Below are positions 17,129 to 26,297 of a stretch of DNA of 64,000 nt, piece by piece; position 1 is the first letter of the stretch, and every line of letters starts with the position of its first letter. Origin of the DNA: PoT sp049331405 (GTDB taxonomy: Bacteria; Planctomycetota; Planctomycetia; Isosphaerales; Isosphaeraceae). The position numbers were made by a program, and so were the translations under genes. The notes under the pieces were generated by a model, which worked only from the letters and a program-made list of their open reading frames with translations, did not search any database and was not told the DNA's origin. The stretch covers positions 5,270,001-5,334,000 of the forward strand of contig NZ_CP186274.1 of NCBI RefSeq assembly GCF_049331405.1, written 5' to 3'.

Positions 17129-17147
17129 AAAATGATATGATCATTTT
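17129..17147. promoter_or_regulatory. Inverted repeat upstream of the B12 operon promoter (possible operator)
   Basis: A 19-bp inverted repeat with 7-bp perfect arms AAAATGA and TCATTTT around a 5-nt centre, in an AT-rich patch about 60 bp upstream of the -35 box. The TGATnnnATCA-like core resembles Fur-family sites, but the regulator is unknown. An activator position or a second, unseen promoter would fit. Confidence 0.35.
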
Positions 17148-17829
17148 CCTCAAAAACGCCAATCCAGCACCGATCGACTGTACGCCTGGGACGAGGCCGC
17201 CGTCCATCCTTACAAAACATCATATCAATTGAAACCAGTTATTTATTGGAGGAGTTGTGGAATGGAGTATGAAACGTCCTCTCGGTGCCCCTCCACAAGG
17301 CGCGACGCCCCATTCTTTCAACACAAGTCCTTGCCTGGATTTGACAAGAAACGGCTCTCCTATCGGATGGCGGTCTCAGTATGTCGGGGGCACTCGATCC
17401 AGGCGAATCCGAACGCCGAACGCTCGATCACCACGGAATCCGCCTTGAGCCTCCGTCGAAATGACACCCGCGGCACCCAGGCGGGATTTCAGGCGGTGCC
17501 TATGGGAGCTGGTCAGGACAACCCCTTTTAGAGATGGTTGAGGTCCGGGGCGTCGTCGCTCGCACGTCGCGGAATAGCCGCTGGTGAACGTCCCCGGACC
17601 GGCTCCCGCTGAACAGCTATTCGGCTCAGGCAGGTTGATCGAGAACCGCAACAGTGTCGTGACCAGGTCGAACTGCCGGGTCTGCTGCTCGAGCCCGACG
17701 TCAGGGGCCAGGTGATGCTGGAGCCTGCGACTTCGGCCTCCCGAGTCGTAAGCGATCGGGTTCTTGCTCAGGAGTACCTCGAGCACGCCGGGCCGAAACT
17801 GGCCCTGGACGCAAGAGGGCCTCTCCTCT
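17148..17829. other. Gene-poor stretch, no supportable gene
   Basis: About 680 bases, AT-rich at the left end. Short open frames exist on both strands, for example 17376-17786 on the minus strand, but none has a ribosome site, a recognisable domain or codon use like the neighbours. Probably intergenic sequence with decayed material. Confidence 0.5.
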
Positions 17830-18039
17830 TCAAATATCGGGTGGCTGTGAGAGGCCGTTCTTGGCGGCCCATGTTGCGAGCGCCAAGCGGAAGATTTGGA
17901 CCTTGGGGATGTGCGTCTCGCGATGCGCGTTCTCTAGCCAATCTACATACTCGGGCGAACCCTTCATGTGAATGACAGTTTCCCGCTCGGATCGCTCTTC
18001 GGGAGATTTCGGCAATTGTCCCATCTTGGGGCGTGCCAT
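17830..18039 (-). CDS. Small putative ribbon-helix-helix-like protein
   Basis: A 69-residue basic protein starting MARPKMGQLPKSPEERSERE, a polar tail, followed by ETVIHMKGSPEYVDWLENA and a helix pair HIPKVQIFRLALATWA. The layout (strand, then two helices, with an Arg/Lys-rich start) resembles small MetJ/Arc-type DNA-binding or plasmid-addiction antitoxin proteins. No toxin gene is visible next to it. ATG 18039 is chosen because GGAG lies 8 nt upstream; the preceding TTG is less likely. The surroundings are AT-rich and gene-poor. Function is inferred from shape only. Confidence 0.6.
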   Translation of the reverse strand: MARPKMGQLPKSPEERSERETVIHMKGSPEYVDWLENAHRETHIPKVQIFRLALATWAAKNGLSQPPDI

Positions 18040-19648
18040 CAATTTTACTCCATCAAATATTCAACTTGTTAATTACACCGAGATGATCACTCTAGAGACT
18101 CATTCAAAATACTAGCGATTATCAGTTGGCATGGCAAACCCGAATGCGGTTATTGTCACCCGTACAATCCTATGGGGTGAGATCCGGCCAATCACAAGTT
18201 GTAATGAACAGATCAACCTGACATCCGGAGCACAATTGACACCCTGAGGGCGTTGAAAATCCGGCGCATCAGCAGTCTTCCGAAAGCGTATGGCACGCCA
18301 CCTTGGCTCGCCGTTAAGGATGAAGCCCACCAGTCTTCGGTGAAGTCCCTGGAACGCTCCCTCATTCCAACGGCGAAGATGTCTTCGGCCGTCGCGACAA
18401 GCATGGCGACACCGACAGAATTCGTTGCGACAACCATCTCCGCCCTGCCCCTGCACCTCGGCTTGGAGATTAGCTAACTGCCGAGACTCGTCCCCAGGGG
18501 CGTCGCCACTCATCCCTCATCCCCCGCTCTTCCAAGCTTGCCCAGCCGTCACATGTCGGATAGAATTGCGTATGGTAAGGAGCCACGATACGTTGGCGAC
18601 CCCTCCGATGGGGTTTAGTTGTCATCGATGACGATGCAATGGAAATCGGAAGAGGGAGCATATTCCCGGGCCTCGAAGTCTCCACGGCGGGATCCTGACC
18701 GCCGCGGGCATCTGCTCCGGCTTCCTCACTACGGGATAATTGAACACGTTATCCATCGACAGCCATGACTCATTCCGTGATGCTGGACGTCGTCCTCTAT
18801 CGGCATGATCGCAAGGGGCGGCTATGTCTCGACGAACGCATCTTCGCCACCTTCGGCAACCTGATCCTCTTCTTCTCCTCGGAAGAATCGCAGATCTGGG
18901 AGTGGGCGGAAGTGTCGGCGATCTTCCCGCGACGGTCTGTTGCCCGCGGCACGGTGGTGCGCTATTCGGCCTCCCAACTCAGGCAATTCGGTAGGCAGGC
19001 CCGCAAGGGCGGAGCATGCTCCAGGAATTGAACTGCGAAAATTTGCCCAACGGGATGGAGTCGCGGCAATCGCGACCGTCCTGGCGGCATCTCCTTGGTC
19101 ACGCGGGACGGGCCTGAACTCCGGAGAAAATCGGAAGCCGTGCCCACCGGCGATGAACGCCCCGCGGACGCCAATCGCTGGACATACGACCGCGACTCCC
19201 GCCGGCCTTGGCCCGACTCGTCGACCTGGAGCCGGCAGGCCGCATCCTCCGGGCTCCCGCCTCCCAACGCCAGGACATGGTCGGCGACGGCGCGACCGAT
19301 GACGAGAGATCTTCAAGAAGGCCGTCACGGTCGCGCCGTCGCCGATTACCTGGCCTCGGAGCGTACGGAGCGACTCCGCGGCGTCACCGAGTCGGCCATG
19401 CCGCTCGGCGACCACGAAACCCTCGCCAGGGATAACCGGGCCAAAGGGACGCCGATCCTGCTCATCCACGCCCTGAGCCTGGACCGTCGCTACTGGCGGG
19501 GGGTCTACCCTCCACGAGGTAGAAGCACTCCCCTGCGGACGGTGCCGAGAAGGTCGGCCTGTGTGACTCGGGGCAGATTGCCAGGCCTGGGACCTTCGGC
19601 GATGATGGGGAGAAGACTGAGATCAGCGAACCTCTCCCCGGTAGGCTC
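18040..19648. other. Gene-poor stretch with probable gene relics
   Basis: No intact gene can be supported over 1.6 kb. Two small open frames (18213-18437 minus, 74 aa; 18765-19031 plus, 88 aa) lack ribosome sites or known domains. At about 19441-19515 the plus strand reads GTPILLIHALSLDRRYWRGV, the oxyanion-hole strand of an alpha/beta hydrolase, then leaves the family within 15 residues, so it looks like the 5' remnant of a deleted hydrolase gene. The stretch ends 5' of the methyltransferase start. Confidence 0.45.
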
Positions 19649-20347
19649 ATGGAACGAGAAGAACTGCAGGCGGTCTTCGACGAGAAATGCGCATCGGGCT
19701 ACGACCAGCAATGGTCGAAGATGGCCCCGATGCGGGACGCCCTCCATCTGCTCATCGCGGCCGTGCTGGCGGACCTCACGGCCGATGCGCGGATCCTCTG
19801 CGTCGGCGCGGGGACGGGCCCGGAGGTGATGTACCTCGCCGAGCGTTTCCCGGGATGGAACTTCGTCGTGGTCGAGCCGTCGGCGCCGATGCTCGACGTC
19901 TGTCGCCGGAAGGCAACGGAACGCGGGATCGCCGAACGCTGCGAATTCTACGAGGGCTACCTCGAGACGCTCCCGCCGACGGAGCCGTTCGACGCGGCCA
20001 CGTCGCTGCTCGTTTCCCAGTTCCTCCTCAAGCAGGACGCACGGACCGGCTACTTCCGCGATATCGCCGCACGACTCCGACCCGGCGGATTCCTGGTGAA
20101 CGCAGACCTGTCCTCCGCCACGAGCCCGGCGACCTACGTGAGCTTGCGCAAGGTTTGGTTCCGCGTCATGGCGGCCGGGGATCTCACGCCCGAGGCCATC
20201 GAGCGAATGAGTGCGGCGTACGACCGCGATGTGGCCGTGCTGCCACCGGATGAAGTCGGGGAGATCATCTCGGCCGGCGGCTTCGACACTCCGATCCAAT
20301 TCCTCCAGACCGGCCTCATCCGCGCCTGGTACACGCAGCGAGTTTGA
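19649..20347 (+). CDS. Class I SAM-dependent methyltransferase
   Basis: A 232-residue Rossmann methyltransferase. Motif I ILCVGAGTGPEV is at about residues 48-59, the acidic end of strand 2 is in VVVEPSAPML, motif post-I-like EFYEGYLETLPP follows, and ATSLLVSQFLLKQ is motif IV. RPGGFLVNADL marks the strand after motif IV. The N-terminal YDQQWSKMAPMRDALH helix is as in small-molecule methyltransferases of the type that modify quinones or antibiotics. GGTAGG lies shortly before the ATG. The substrate is unknown. It stands alone between relic DNA and a lipoprotein gene, so context does not help. Confidence 0.85.
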   Translation: MEREELQAVFDEKCASGYDQQWSKMAPMRDALHLLIAAVLADLTADARILCVGAGTGPEVMYLAERFPGWNFVVVEPSAPMLDVCRRKATERGIAERCEFYEGYLETLPPTEPFDAATSLLVSQFLLKQDARTGYFRDIAARLRPGGFLVNADLSSATSPATYVSLRKVWFRVMAAGDLTPEAIERMSAAYDRDVAVLPPDEVGEIISAGGFDTPIQFLQTGLIRAWYTQRV

Positions 20348-20417
20348 GTGGAGCCGACTCACAGGCAACGCGGTAGGTCCGTTAACGCTTGGTTCATCGC
20401 CGCGAGTGAAACTCTCC

Positions 20418-20852
20418 ATGCTAAGACATACGATACTTCCCTGTATTTTCATATTTATTCTGAATGGTTGCATCCAGAGGAGCGAGCCGTTCGTCGATCC
20501 GCTGCCGAAGGTCGATGGCATCCGAAAGATGAAGGCCAGCTACGTGGATATGAGGTCGGGCGAGCAGCGAGAGATCGAAGTCCCGCGCGAGCATTGGGAG
20601 GAGCTCCGCAGCTCACTCCTGCCGGCGAAGCGGGACAAGCATCCGGCGAAATGGGTTGTCCTGGGTCAACTGGATCTCACCAAGGAGGATGACTCGCGAT
20701 TTGAGATCGAACTCTACGCTGTGAGGCAAGGCCCCGGGGCCTTCGCCGCGGGTAAGTCGCATGACGAGCGGGTCTACTACAGGGGCGGCAAGACCGAGGA
20801 CCTGATGAAAGCCCTGCAAGCGGCCGATCCGACGCTCGAGACAAAGCCCTAA
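20418..20852 (+). CDS. Putative lipoprotein
   Basis: A 144-residue protein with a lipoprotein signal (ILPCIFIFILNGC, lipid Cys at residue 18) and a small alpha/beta body (REIEVPREHWEELRSSLLPA, DSRFEIELYAV, YYRGGKTEDLMKALQ). No family is recognised. The start is the ATG at 20418; the frame is open upstream but overlaps the methyltransferase out of frame. Use of rarer codons and AT-rich bases in the first 60 nt is common for signal sequences. It may be co-transcribed with the methyltransferase 70 nt upstream. Function unknown. Confidence 0.7.
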   Translation: MLRHTILPCIFIFILNGCIQRSEPFVDPLPKVDGIRKMKASYVDMRSGEQREIEVPREHWEELRSSLLPAKRDKHPAKWVVLGQLDLTKEDDSRFEIELYAVRQGPGAFAAGKSHDERVYYRGGKTEDLMKALQAADPTLETKP

Positions 20853-20971
20853 CCAGCGGGCGAAGACGTCATCCCCATTTCTCGCGACGGTGGTCGCGGA
20901 GCAGACCGGACGACCCCATCGAGCGACGCTGCGCACCTCGAAATCTCTGATCCGACCGGAATCGGACAGAA

Positions 20972-20991
20972 AATGTCCACAGATGGACATT
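20972..20991. promoter_or_regulatory. Perfect 8-bp-arm inverted repeat upstream of the DUF1559-HmuS operon
   Basis: AATGTCCA and TGGACATT flank CAGA, a 20-bp near-palindrome about 170 bp before the DUF1559 start. Size and symmetry fit a dimeric regulator site; the protein is not identifiable. Confidence 0.4.
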
Positions 20992-21023
20992 AATCCGCCG
21001 CAAAATCTGCCGGCGACCGCGTT

Positions 21024-21047
21024 GTCATTATCACAAAACTTAATGAC
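21024..21047. promoter_or_regulatory. Second inverted repeat upstream of the DUF1559-HmuS operon
   Basis: Arms GTCATTA and TAATGAC are perfect, 10 nt apart, 117 bp before the DUF1559 start in an AT-rich patch where a promoter is expected. Likely an operator or small RNA hairpin. No cobalamin-riboswitch blocks are seen here, in contrast to the first DUF1559 operon. Confidence 0.4.
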
Positions 21048-21163
21048 TACCGCGACTTAGATCTGTCATTCGTCGGGGGCATGCAACTTGCAATTCGGCG
21101 ATGTCTTCCTGCCTATCAGCAAGCGGCCGACGTAAGCCCGCAGACCCACCACGAAAGGTCCTC

Positions 21164-22102
21164 ATGAAGCATCGCGGATTCACCCTCATCGAACTGCTCG
21201 TCGTGATCGCGATCATCGCCGTGCTGATTGCCCTCCTCTTGCCGGCCGTCCAGGCCGCACGCGAGGCCGCCCGGCGGATGCAGTGCACCAACAATTTGAA
21301 GCAGATCGGCCTCGCGGTGCATAACTACGAAGGGGTCCACGGGCGGCTCCCCTCGGCCCGCACGAACTCGCCGCACTACTGGTCCTCGCTGGCGCAACTC
21401 CTCCCGCAGCTCGAGGGCTCGACGCTCTACAACGTGATCAACTTCGACCACTCGACCGCCCCCAATGCGCGGAACAACTACGACATGGCCAACACCACGG
21501 CCATCGCGTTCATGATCCCGGCCTACATGTGCCCGAGCGACCGCAAGCAGGACCGCGTCACGGCGGCGATGGGCCCGACGAACTACTTCGCCGTGGCGGG
21601 CACCGGGACGATGGCCAAGGGCTCGGGCAACGGCCTGATGTTCGACGGGTCTCAGGTCCGCTTCGCCGAGATCACCGACGGGCTCTCGAACACGTCCGCC
21701 TTCGTCGAGTCGATCAAGGGCAACGGCGTGGACGCGACGGCCCCGGCCGCCTTCGACCTGCTCGGCCACTACAAGGGGGGCGGCGGCTATAGCTCCACGT
21801 TCACCGAGGCCGCGTGCGACGCCATCCCCGCCTACAGCGGGACGCGAGGGAGCCGCTGGTTCCACGGCAGCATGTCGGGCGGCTCGACCGTGAACCACTA
21901 CTGGCCCCCCAACAGCAAGAAGGCCGACTGCGCCGGCGACACCAACGGCCTGTACTCGGCCAGGAGCTTCCACCCCGGCGGCGTGGACGTCCTCTTCGGC
22001 GACGGCCACGTCGCCTTCGCGAAGGACTCGGTCAGCCAGACGGTCTGGTGGGCGCTCGCCACCCGGAACGGCGGCGAGGTCATCGGGAGCGACCAGTACT
22101 GA
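21164..22102 (+). CDS. DUF1559 prepilin-like protein, first gene of the HmuS-like operon
   Basis: A 312-residue DUF1559 protein beginning MKHRGFTLIELLVVIAIIAV with PAVQAAREAARR and CTNNLKQIGLAVHNYEG, and ending FHPGGVDVLFGDGHVAFAKDS and GGEVIGSDQY. The short MKHR leader before GFTLIE is typical for prepilin peptidase processing, and AAAGGT precedes the ATG. The single N-terminal helix would anchor it or pack it in a pseudopilus with the beta-rich domain outside. The stop is 1 nt from the start of the exported CobN-like gene, so the two are surely co-transcribed. Part in tetrapyrrole capture is inferred from that link only. Confidence 0.9.
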   Translation: MKHRGFTLIELLVVIAIIAVLIALLLPAVQAAREAARRMQCTNNLKQIGLAVHNYEGVHGRLPSARTNSPHYWSSLAQLLPQLEGSTLYNVINFDHSTAPNARNNYDMANTTAIAFMIPAYMCPSDRKQDRVTAAMGPTNYFAVAGTGTMAKGSGNGLMFDGSQVRFAEITDGLSNTSAFVESIKGNGVDATAPAAFDLLGHYKGGGGYSSTFTEAACDAIPAYSGTRGSRWFHGSMSGGSTVNHYWPPNSKKADCAGDTNGLYSARSFHPGGVDVLFGDGHVAFAKDSVSQTVWWALATRNGGEVIGSDQY

Positions 22103-22103
22103 T

Positions 22104-25100
22104 ATGCGCCGTTACATCTCTCATTCAACGCGAGCCGCCCTCATCGTCGGGGCGGCCCTAGTGATCGTGGCGGGCATCGCGAGGGGACAGGCGGTGGACG
22201 AGCCCCCGCGCCTCGCTTTCATCGGCTTGCACGGCGGCGTCTTCGAGCAGCTCCAGGCCGCATCCGAAGGGCTCGGCCTGAAGCTGGAATACGTCCCCGA
22301 CACGGCGATCGGCGACGGGAAGGCGGATCTCACGCCTTACCGCCTCGTCTTCGTCCAGCACACGCGCGAGGAGGACGCCGACGCCTATCGCGACGTCTTC
22401 CTCGCCGCCAAGAAGTCCCCCAAGCCGCCCCGGATTTTCGCCGTGGGCCGCGAGGGGGCCGGGGCCGTCGCCTTCTTCAAGGGGGCTGAGACCAATCCCG
22501 TCGAGACCGACGAGGAGATCGGGAAGTACCTCCCTCGCTCGCGCGAGAACCTCCGTCGCTTCCTGATCTACGTCGGCGTGAAGTACCTGGGCCGACCCGG
22601 CGAGATCCTGCCCCCCGCCGAGGTCGACGCGAGCCTCAAGGGCCCCTATCACCCCGACCATCCGGGGCGGTTCAAGTCGCTCGACGCGTTCCTGCAATGG
22701 TCGGCCTCCAGGGGCCGCGACCCCGCGAAACTGCCGAGAGTCGCCGTGGCCGTCCACGCGGCGCACCTGGAATTCCAGCAGCCGAAGGTGGTCGACGCCC
22801 TGGTCCGGGCCTTCGAACGCGTGGGCGTCCTATCGGCCGGGTTCATCGACAGCGGGCCCGCCGGCGGTGCGGCCATCGCCGCGTTCAAGCCCGACGTCGT
22901 CGTCCACACCTGCCACAGCAGCGAGACGGTCGAGTACCGCAAGACGTTCGACGCCCTCCACATGCACTCCCTATTTTTCCGCCGCAGCTCCATCGCCGAC
23001 TGGCACGAGAAGCTCGGGGGCTTCACGCCGGGCGACGCCGCCTTCCAGGTGATCGGGCAGGAGCACCTCGGCGCCATCGAGCCCCTCGTCGGCGCGGGGA
23101 CCGTGCACGGCGGGGGCGGATCCGAGGACTTCACGCCGATCCCGGAGCGGATTGATCACATCGTCAAGCGGGCGACGTCCTGGATTGCCCTGCGGAAGAC
23201 GCCGCACACCGACAAGCGGATCGCATTCATCTACTATGACCGCGAGGCCGGCGCGAACGAACTGATGCGCGGCAGCTCGACGGGCATGCACCTGCACGCC
23301 CCGCGCAGCATGGTCAAGGTCCTGCATCGTTTGAAGGCGGACGGTTATGCGTTGAATGACGTCCCCGACGACGAGAAGGCACTGATTGACCGCCTCGTCG
23401 ACCACGGCCGGCAGTACGGCATGTGGAACGTCGCGGAGCTCGACCGCCTCGCCCGCAGTGGCCGCGCCGTCTTGCTGCCGGTCGAGACGTACCTCGGGTG
23501 GCTGGAGAAACGGGTTGCACCGCCCGAACGCGCCAAGGTGGTCGAGCACTGGGGCCCGGCCCCGGGCAAGGCGATGGTCTGGAAGGACGACAAGGGGCGC
23601 GAGTTCATCGTCATCCCGAGGATCGAGATGGGCAACGTGACGATGCTACCCCAGCCCTTGCGAGGAGAGGCCCAGGATCCGTCGGTCCTGCACAACGGGC
23701 TCGTCCCGCCGCCGCATAATTATATCGCCACGTATTTCTGGATCCAGGAGGAGTTGAAGCCGCACGCGATGGTCCACTTCGGGACCCACGGCTCGGAGTT
23801 CTTCCTGCCGGCCAACACGGCGGGGCTCACCGACCGCGACTGGCCCGACGTCCTGATGGGGGCGATCCCCAACATCAACCCCTGGATCATCGACAACGTC
23901 GGCGAGGTCGCCCCGGTCAAGCGCCGGGTTTATGGCGTGACGCTCGGCCACCTCACGCCGCCGATCGTCACCGCCGGGCTCTCCGACGACCTCCTGAACC
24001 TCCACGGCATGATCGACAAGTGGGACTCCCTGGAGGAAGGGGCGCTCCGCGAAGGGTTCCGCCGCCAGATCGGCGAGGACGTCGCCCGGCTGAACCTGGC
24101 GAAGGAGGCCGGGCTCGGCGACCTTCCGAAGGGCTCGATCTCGCCCGAGCAGATCCACAAGGTCGTCGAGTACCTCCACGAGATCGAGGGGGAGACGACG
24201 CCGGTCAGCCTGCATGTCCTGGGCGAGCCGCCCCGCGACGATTTGATGGTCCCCTTCCTGACGACGATCCTCAAGCGGAAGTTCCTCGACGCCCTCGGCA
24301 AGGTCGTGCCCGTCCCCGAGGCCGAGTCCCGGCTCCCGGGCGACCGCGTGCTCTACCTGCGGAAGAAGGCCGAGGAGGCCGTGGAACTCGTGGTGCGTCG
24401 GAAGGTCTCGCCGGCCGACGCCCTCGTGGCGATCGGCGCGAAGTCGGATCAACCCCCCGCCGAGGCGATCAAGGGGCTCGAACTGGCCGTCGACCTGAAT
24501 ACCCGGTTCCGGAAGACGACGAACGAGATCGACAACCTGATGTCGGCCTTCGACGGCCGCTACATCGAGCCGGGCCCGGTCAATAGCCCGATCCGAAACC
24601 CCGGGGCCGTGCCGACGGGGCGGAATCTGTATATGCTCAACCCCGAGGAGGTCCCGACGCGGCCCTCGTGGGAACTCGGCAAGAAGTTGATCGACGAGAT
24701 GTTCGCGAAGTCGTTGAAGGAGAAAGGGCGACTGCCGGAGAAGATCGCCTTCGACCTCCGCCCGCACGCCACCTTCCGCGACTTCGGCGTGATGGAGGCC
24801 CAGATCCTCCACTGCCTGGGCGTCGAGCCGGTCTGGGACGACCGGGACCTCGTCAACGACGTCCGCATCATCCCGGCCGCGGTTCTGGGGCACCCGAGGG
24901 TCGACGTCTTCGTCGCGCCCGGCGGCCTCTACGCGCTCAACCTCCCCGGGAGGCTCGAGTTGATCGACAAGGCCATTCGCATGGTGGCCGCTTTGAAGGA
25001 GGACGGGAACACCGTCGCCGCGAACTCCGAACGCGTCAAGAGCGAGCTCCTCGCGAAGGGGGTGGAGCCGGCCAGGGCCGACGCCCTGTCGCGGGCCCGG

Positions 25101-26297
25101 ATCTTCGGCGTCCAGCCGGGCGAGTATGGGTCGGCGGGGAGTTCCGCATTCATCCAGCAATCCGGCTCCTGGACGACCCGCGAGGAGGTGATCGACTACT
25201 ACCTCGCCGAGGCGAAGAACGTCTACACCAAGGGCCACTGGGGAGAGCCCGCGCCCGAGGCCTACGACCGCCAGATGCAGGGGACCGACACCGTCCTGCG
25301 GAGCTGGTCCGACCACATGACCGGCCCGCTCGCGAATAAATATATGTGGCTCCACGGCGGCCAGCTCGCGGCGGCCGTCGAGCGGGTCACGGGGAGGAAG
25401 CCGGAGTACCTCTTCTCCGACGTCCGCGACTTCGACAAGGCCGGGATCGTCCGCGCCGAGGACGCCTTGGCCCGCGAGTTCCGCGTGCGGCTGTTCAACC
25501 GCAAGTGGATCGAGGGGATGATGAAGGAAGGATACGCCGGGGCCGACCAGATCTCGAACATGGTGAACAACGCCATGGGCTGGGAGGTCGTCCGCGAGGG
25601 GAGTGTCCCGCGCCAGACCTGGGAGCAGATCGACGCCATCTTCGTGAAGGACGAGTTGGGACTCTCGATCCGCCCCTGGTTCGAGTCGGAGAACCCGTTC
25701 GCCTTCCAGGAGCTGACCTCGACGATGCTCGAGTCGATCCGAAAAGGCTACTGGAAGGCCGACGCCGAGACCTCCAGGCGCCTGGCCGAGGGCTATGCTC
25801 GATCGGTCGTCCGTCACGGCGACAACGGCGGCCTACGCAGCGGAGGGAACGTCCCGCTCCTCCAGTACGTCGAGCGTACGCTGGCAAACGCAAGCTCCGC
25901 CGATCTCGCCGACCTGGGGAAACGCTATCACACCCGGATCGAAGCGGCCGACAAGCCTGCCGCGACCCTGGTCGCGCTCGGCCCGGCACCAGGCCCAGCG
26001 CCCCTGCCCGCCTCGGCGACGGCCCCAGCCGCGTCTACGCCTTCGGCGGGCGGGGGCGAAGCGAAAGCCGAGGCCCAACCTCCCGCGACGGCGAAATCCG
26101 ATAGCCCGTCGGCGGCGGCACCCGCTCCCGCAGCGGCACCGGCCGGCCCGGCTCCCACGGCAGCGACGCCGGTCCGGGGGGCGAGGATGGAGCCTGCTGC
26201 TCCTCCACCATCATCGTGGTCGCCGCTAGGGCCCCTCGCGGGCGCGGCGGTCATACTCCTCATCGGCGGCTTCGTGCTGAGGAGGAAGGTCGGATGA
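22104..26297 (+). CDS. Exported, membrane-anchored CobN-like (HmuS-type) chelatase-family protein
   Basis: A 1397-residue member of the CobN/magnesium chelatase H family, with features cytoplasmic CobN lacks. It has an N-terminal signal peptide (about residues 1-30, RAALIVGAALVIVAGIARGQ), a Pro/Ala-rich spacer (about 1290-1370) and a C-terminal transmembrane helix (LAGAAVILLIGGFVLRRKVG). Core blocks include PPPHNYIATYFWIQEEL, HFGTHGSEFFLPANTAGL, VGEVAPVKRRVYGVTLGHL and WLHGGQLAAAVERVTGRKPE. The active domain should lie outside the cytoplasm. Exported homologues next to ExbB and DUF2149 genes are the HmuS proteins of Bacteroidetes hmu loci, linked to removing metal from haem. Haem, cobalamin or another metal tetrapyrrole could be the substrate here. 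No AAA+ partner is nearby, in keeping with an ATP-free mode driven by the ExbB-like channel. Confidence 0.9.
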   Translation: MRRYISHSTRAALIVGAALVIVAGIARGQAVDEPPRLAFIGLHGGVFEQLQAASEGLGLKLEYVPDTAIGDGKADLTPYRLVFVQHTREEDADAYRDVFLAAKKSPKPPRIFAVGREGAGAVAFFKGAETNPVETDEEIGKYLPRSRENLRRFLIYVGVKYLGRPGEILPPAEVDASLKGPYHPDHPGRFKSLDAFLQWSASRGRDPAKLPRVAVAVHAAHLEFQQPKVVDALVRAFERVGVLSAGFIDSGPAGGAAIAAFKPDVVVHTCHSSETVEYRKTFDALHMHSLFFRRSSIADWHEKLGGFTPGDAAFQVIGQEHLGAIEPLVGAGTVHGGGGSEDFTPIPERIDHIVKRATSWIALRKTPHTDKRIAFIYYDREAGANELMRGSSTGMHLHAPRSMVKVLHRLKADGYALNDVPDDEKALIDRLVDHGRQYGMWNVAELDRLARSGRAVLLPVETYLGWLEKRVAPPERAKVVEHWGPAPGKAMVWKDDKGREFIVIPRIEMGNVTMLPQPLRGEAQDPSVLHNGLVPPPHNYIATYFWIQEELKPHAMVHFGTHGSEFFLPANTAGLTDRDWPDVLMGAIPNINPWIIDNVGEVAPVKRRVYGVTLGHLTPPIVTAGLSDDLLNLHGMIDKWDSLEEGALREGFRRQIGEDVARLNLAKEAGLGDLPKGSISPEQIHKVVEYLHEIEGETTPVSLHVLGEPPRDDLMVPFLTTILKRKFLDALGKVVPVPEAESRLPGDRVLYLRKKAEEAVELVVRRKVSPADALVAIGAKSDQPPAEAIKGLELAVDLNTRFRKTTNEIDNLMSAFDGRYIEPGPVNSPIRNPGAVPTGRNLYMLNPEEVPTRPSWELGKKLIDEMFAKSLKEKGRLPEKIAFDLRPHATFRDFGVMEAQILHCLGVEPVWDDRDLVNDVRIIPAAVLGHPRVDVFVAPGGLYALNLPGRLELIDKAIRMVAALKEDGNTVAANSERVKSELLAKGVEPARADALSRARIFGVQPGEYGSAGSSAFIQQSGSWTTREEVIDYYLAEAKNVYTKGHWGEPAPEAYDRQMQGTDTVLRSWSDHMTGPLANKYMWLHGGQLAAAVERVTGRKPEYLFSDVRDFDKAGIVRAEDALAREFRVRLFNRKWIEGMMKEGYAGADQISNMVNNAMGWEVVREGSVPRQTWEQIDAIFVKDELGLSIRPWFESENPFAFQELTSTMLESIRKGYWKADAETSRRLAEGYARSVVRHGDNGGLRSGGNVPLLQYVERTLANASSADLADLGKRYHTRIEAADKPAATLVALGPAPGPAPLPASATAPAASTPSAGGGEAKAEAQPPATAKSDSPSAAAPAPAAAPAGPAPTAATPVRGARMEPAAPPPSSWSPLGPLAGAAVILLIGGFVLRRKVG

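Noticed and set aside
17376..17786. Minus-strand frame of 136 codons
   Set aside because: No ribosome site, no domain, mixed composition; kept only as part of the gene-poor region.
18213..18437. Minus-strand frame of 74 codons with protein-like sequence
   Set aside because: The only ribosome-like GGAG abuts the ATG directly; no family is recognised, and competing frames overlap it.
23646..25817. Long minus-strand open frame (723 codons) inside the exported CobN-like gene
   Set aside because: Antisense shadow of a high-GC coding gene; composition rich in Asp, Arg, Gly and His without domains, while the plus strand encodes a clear chelatase family protein.
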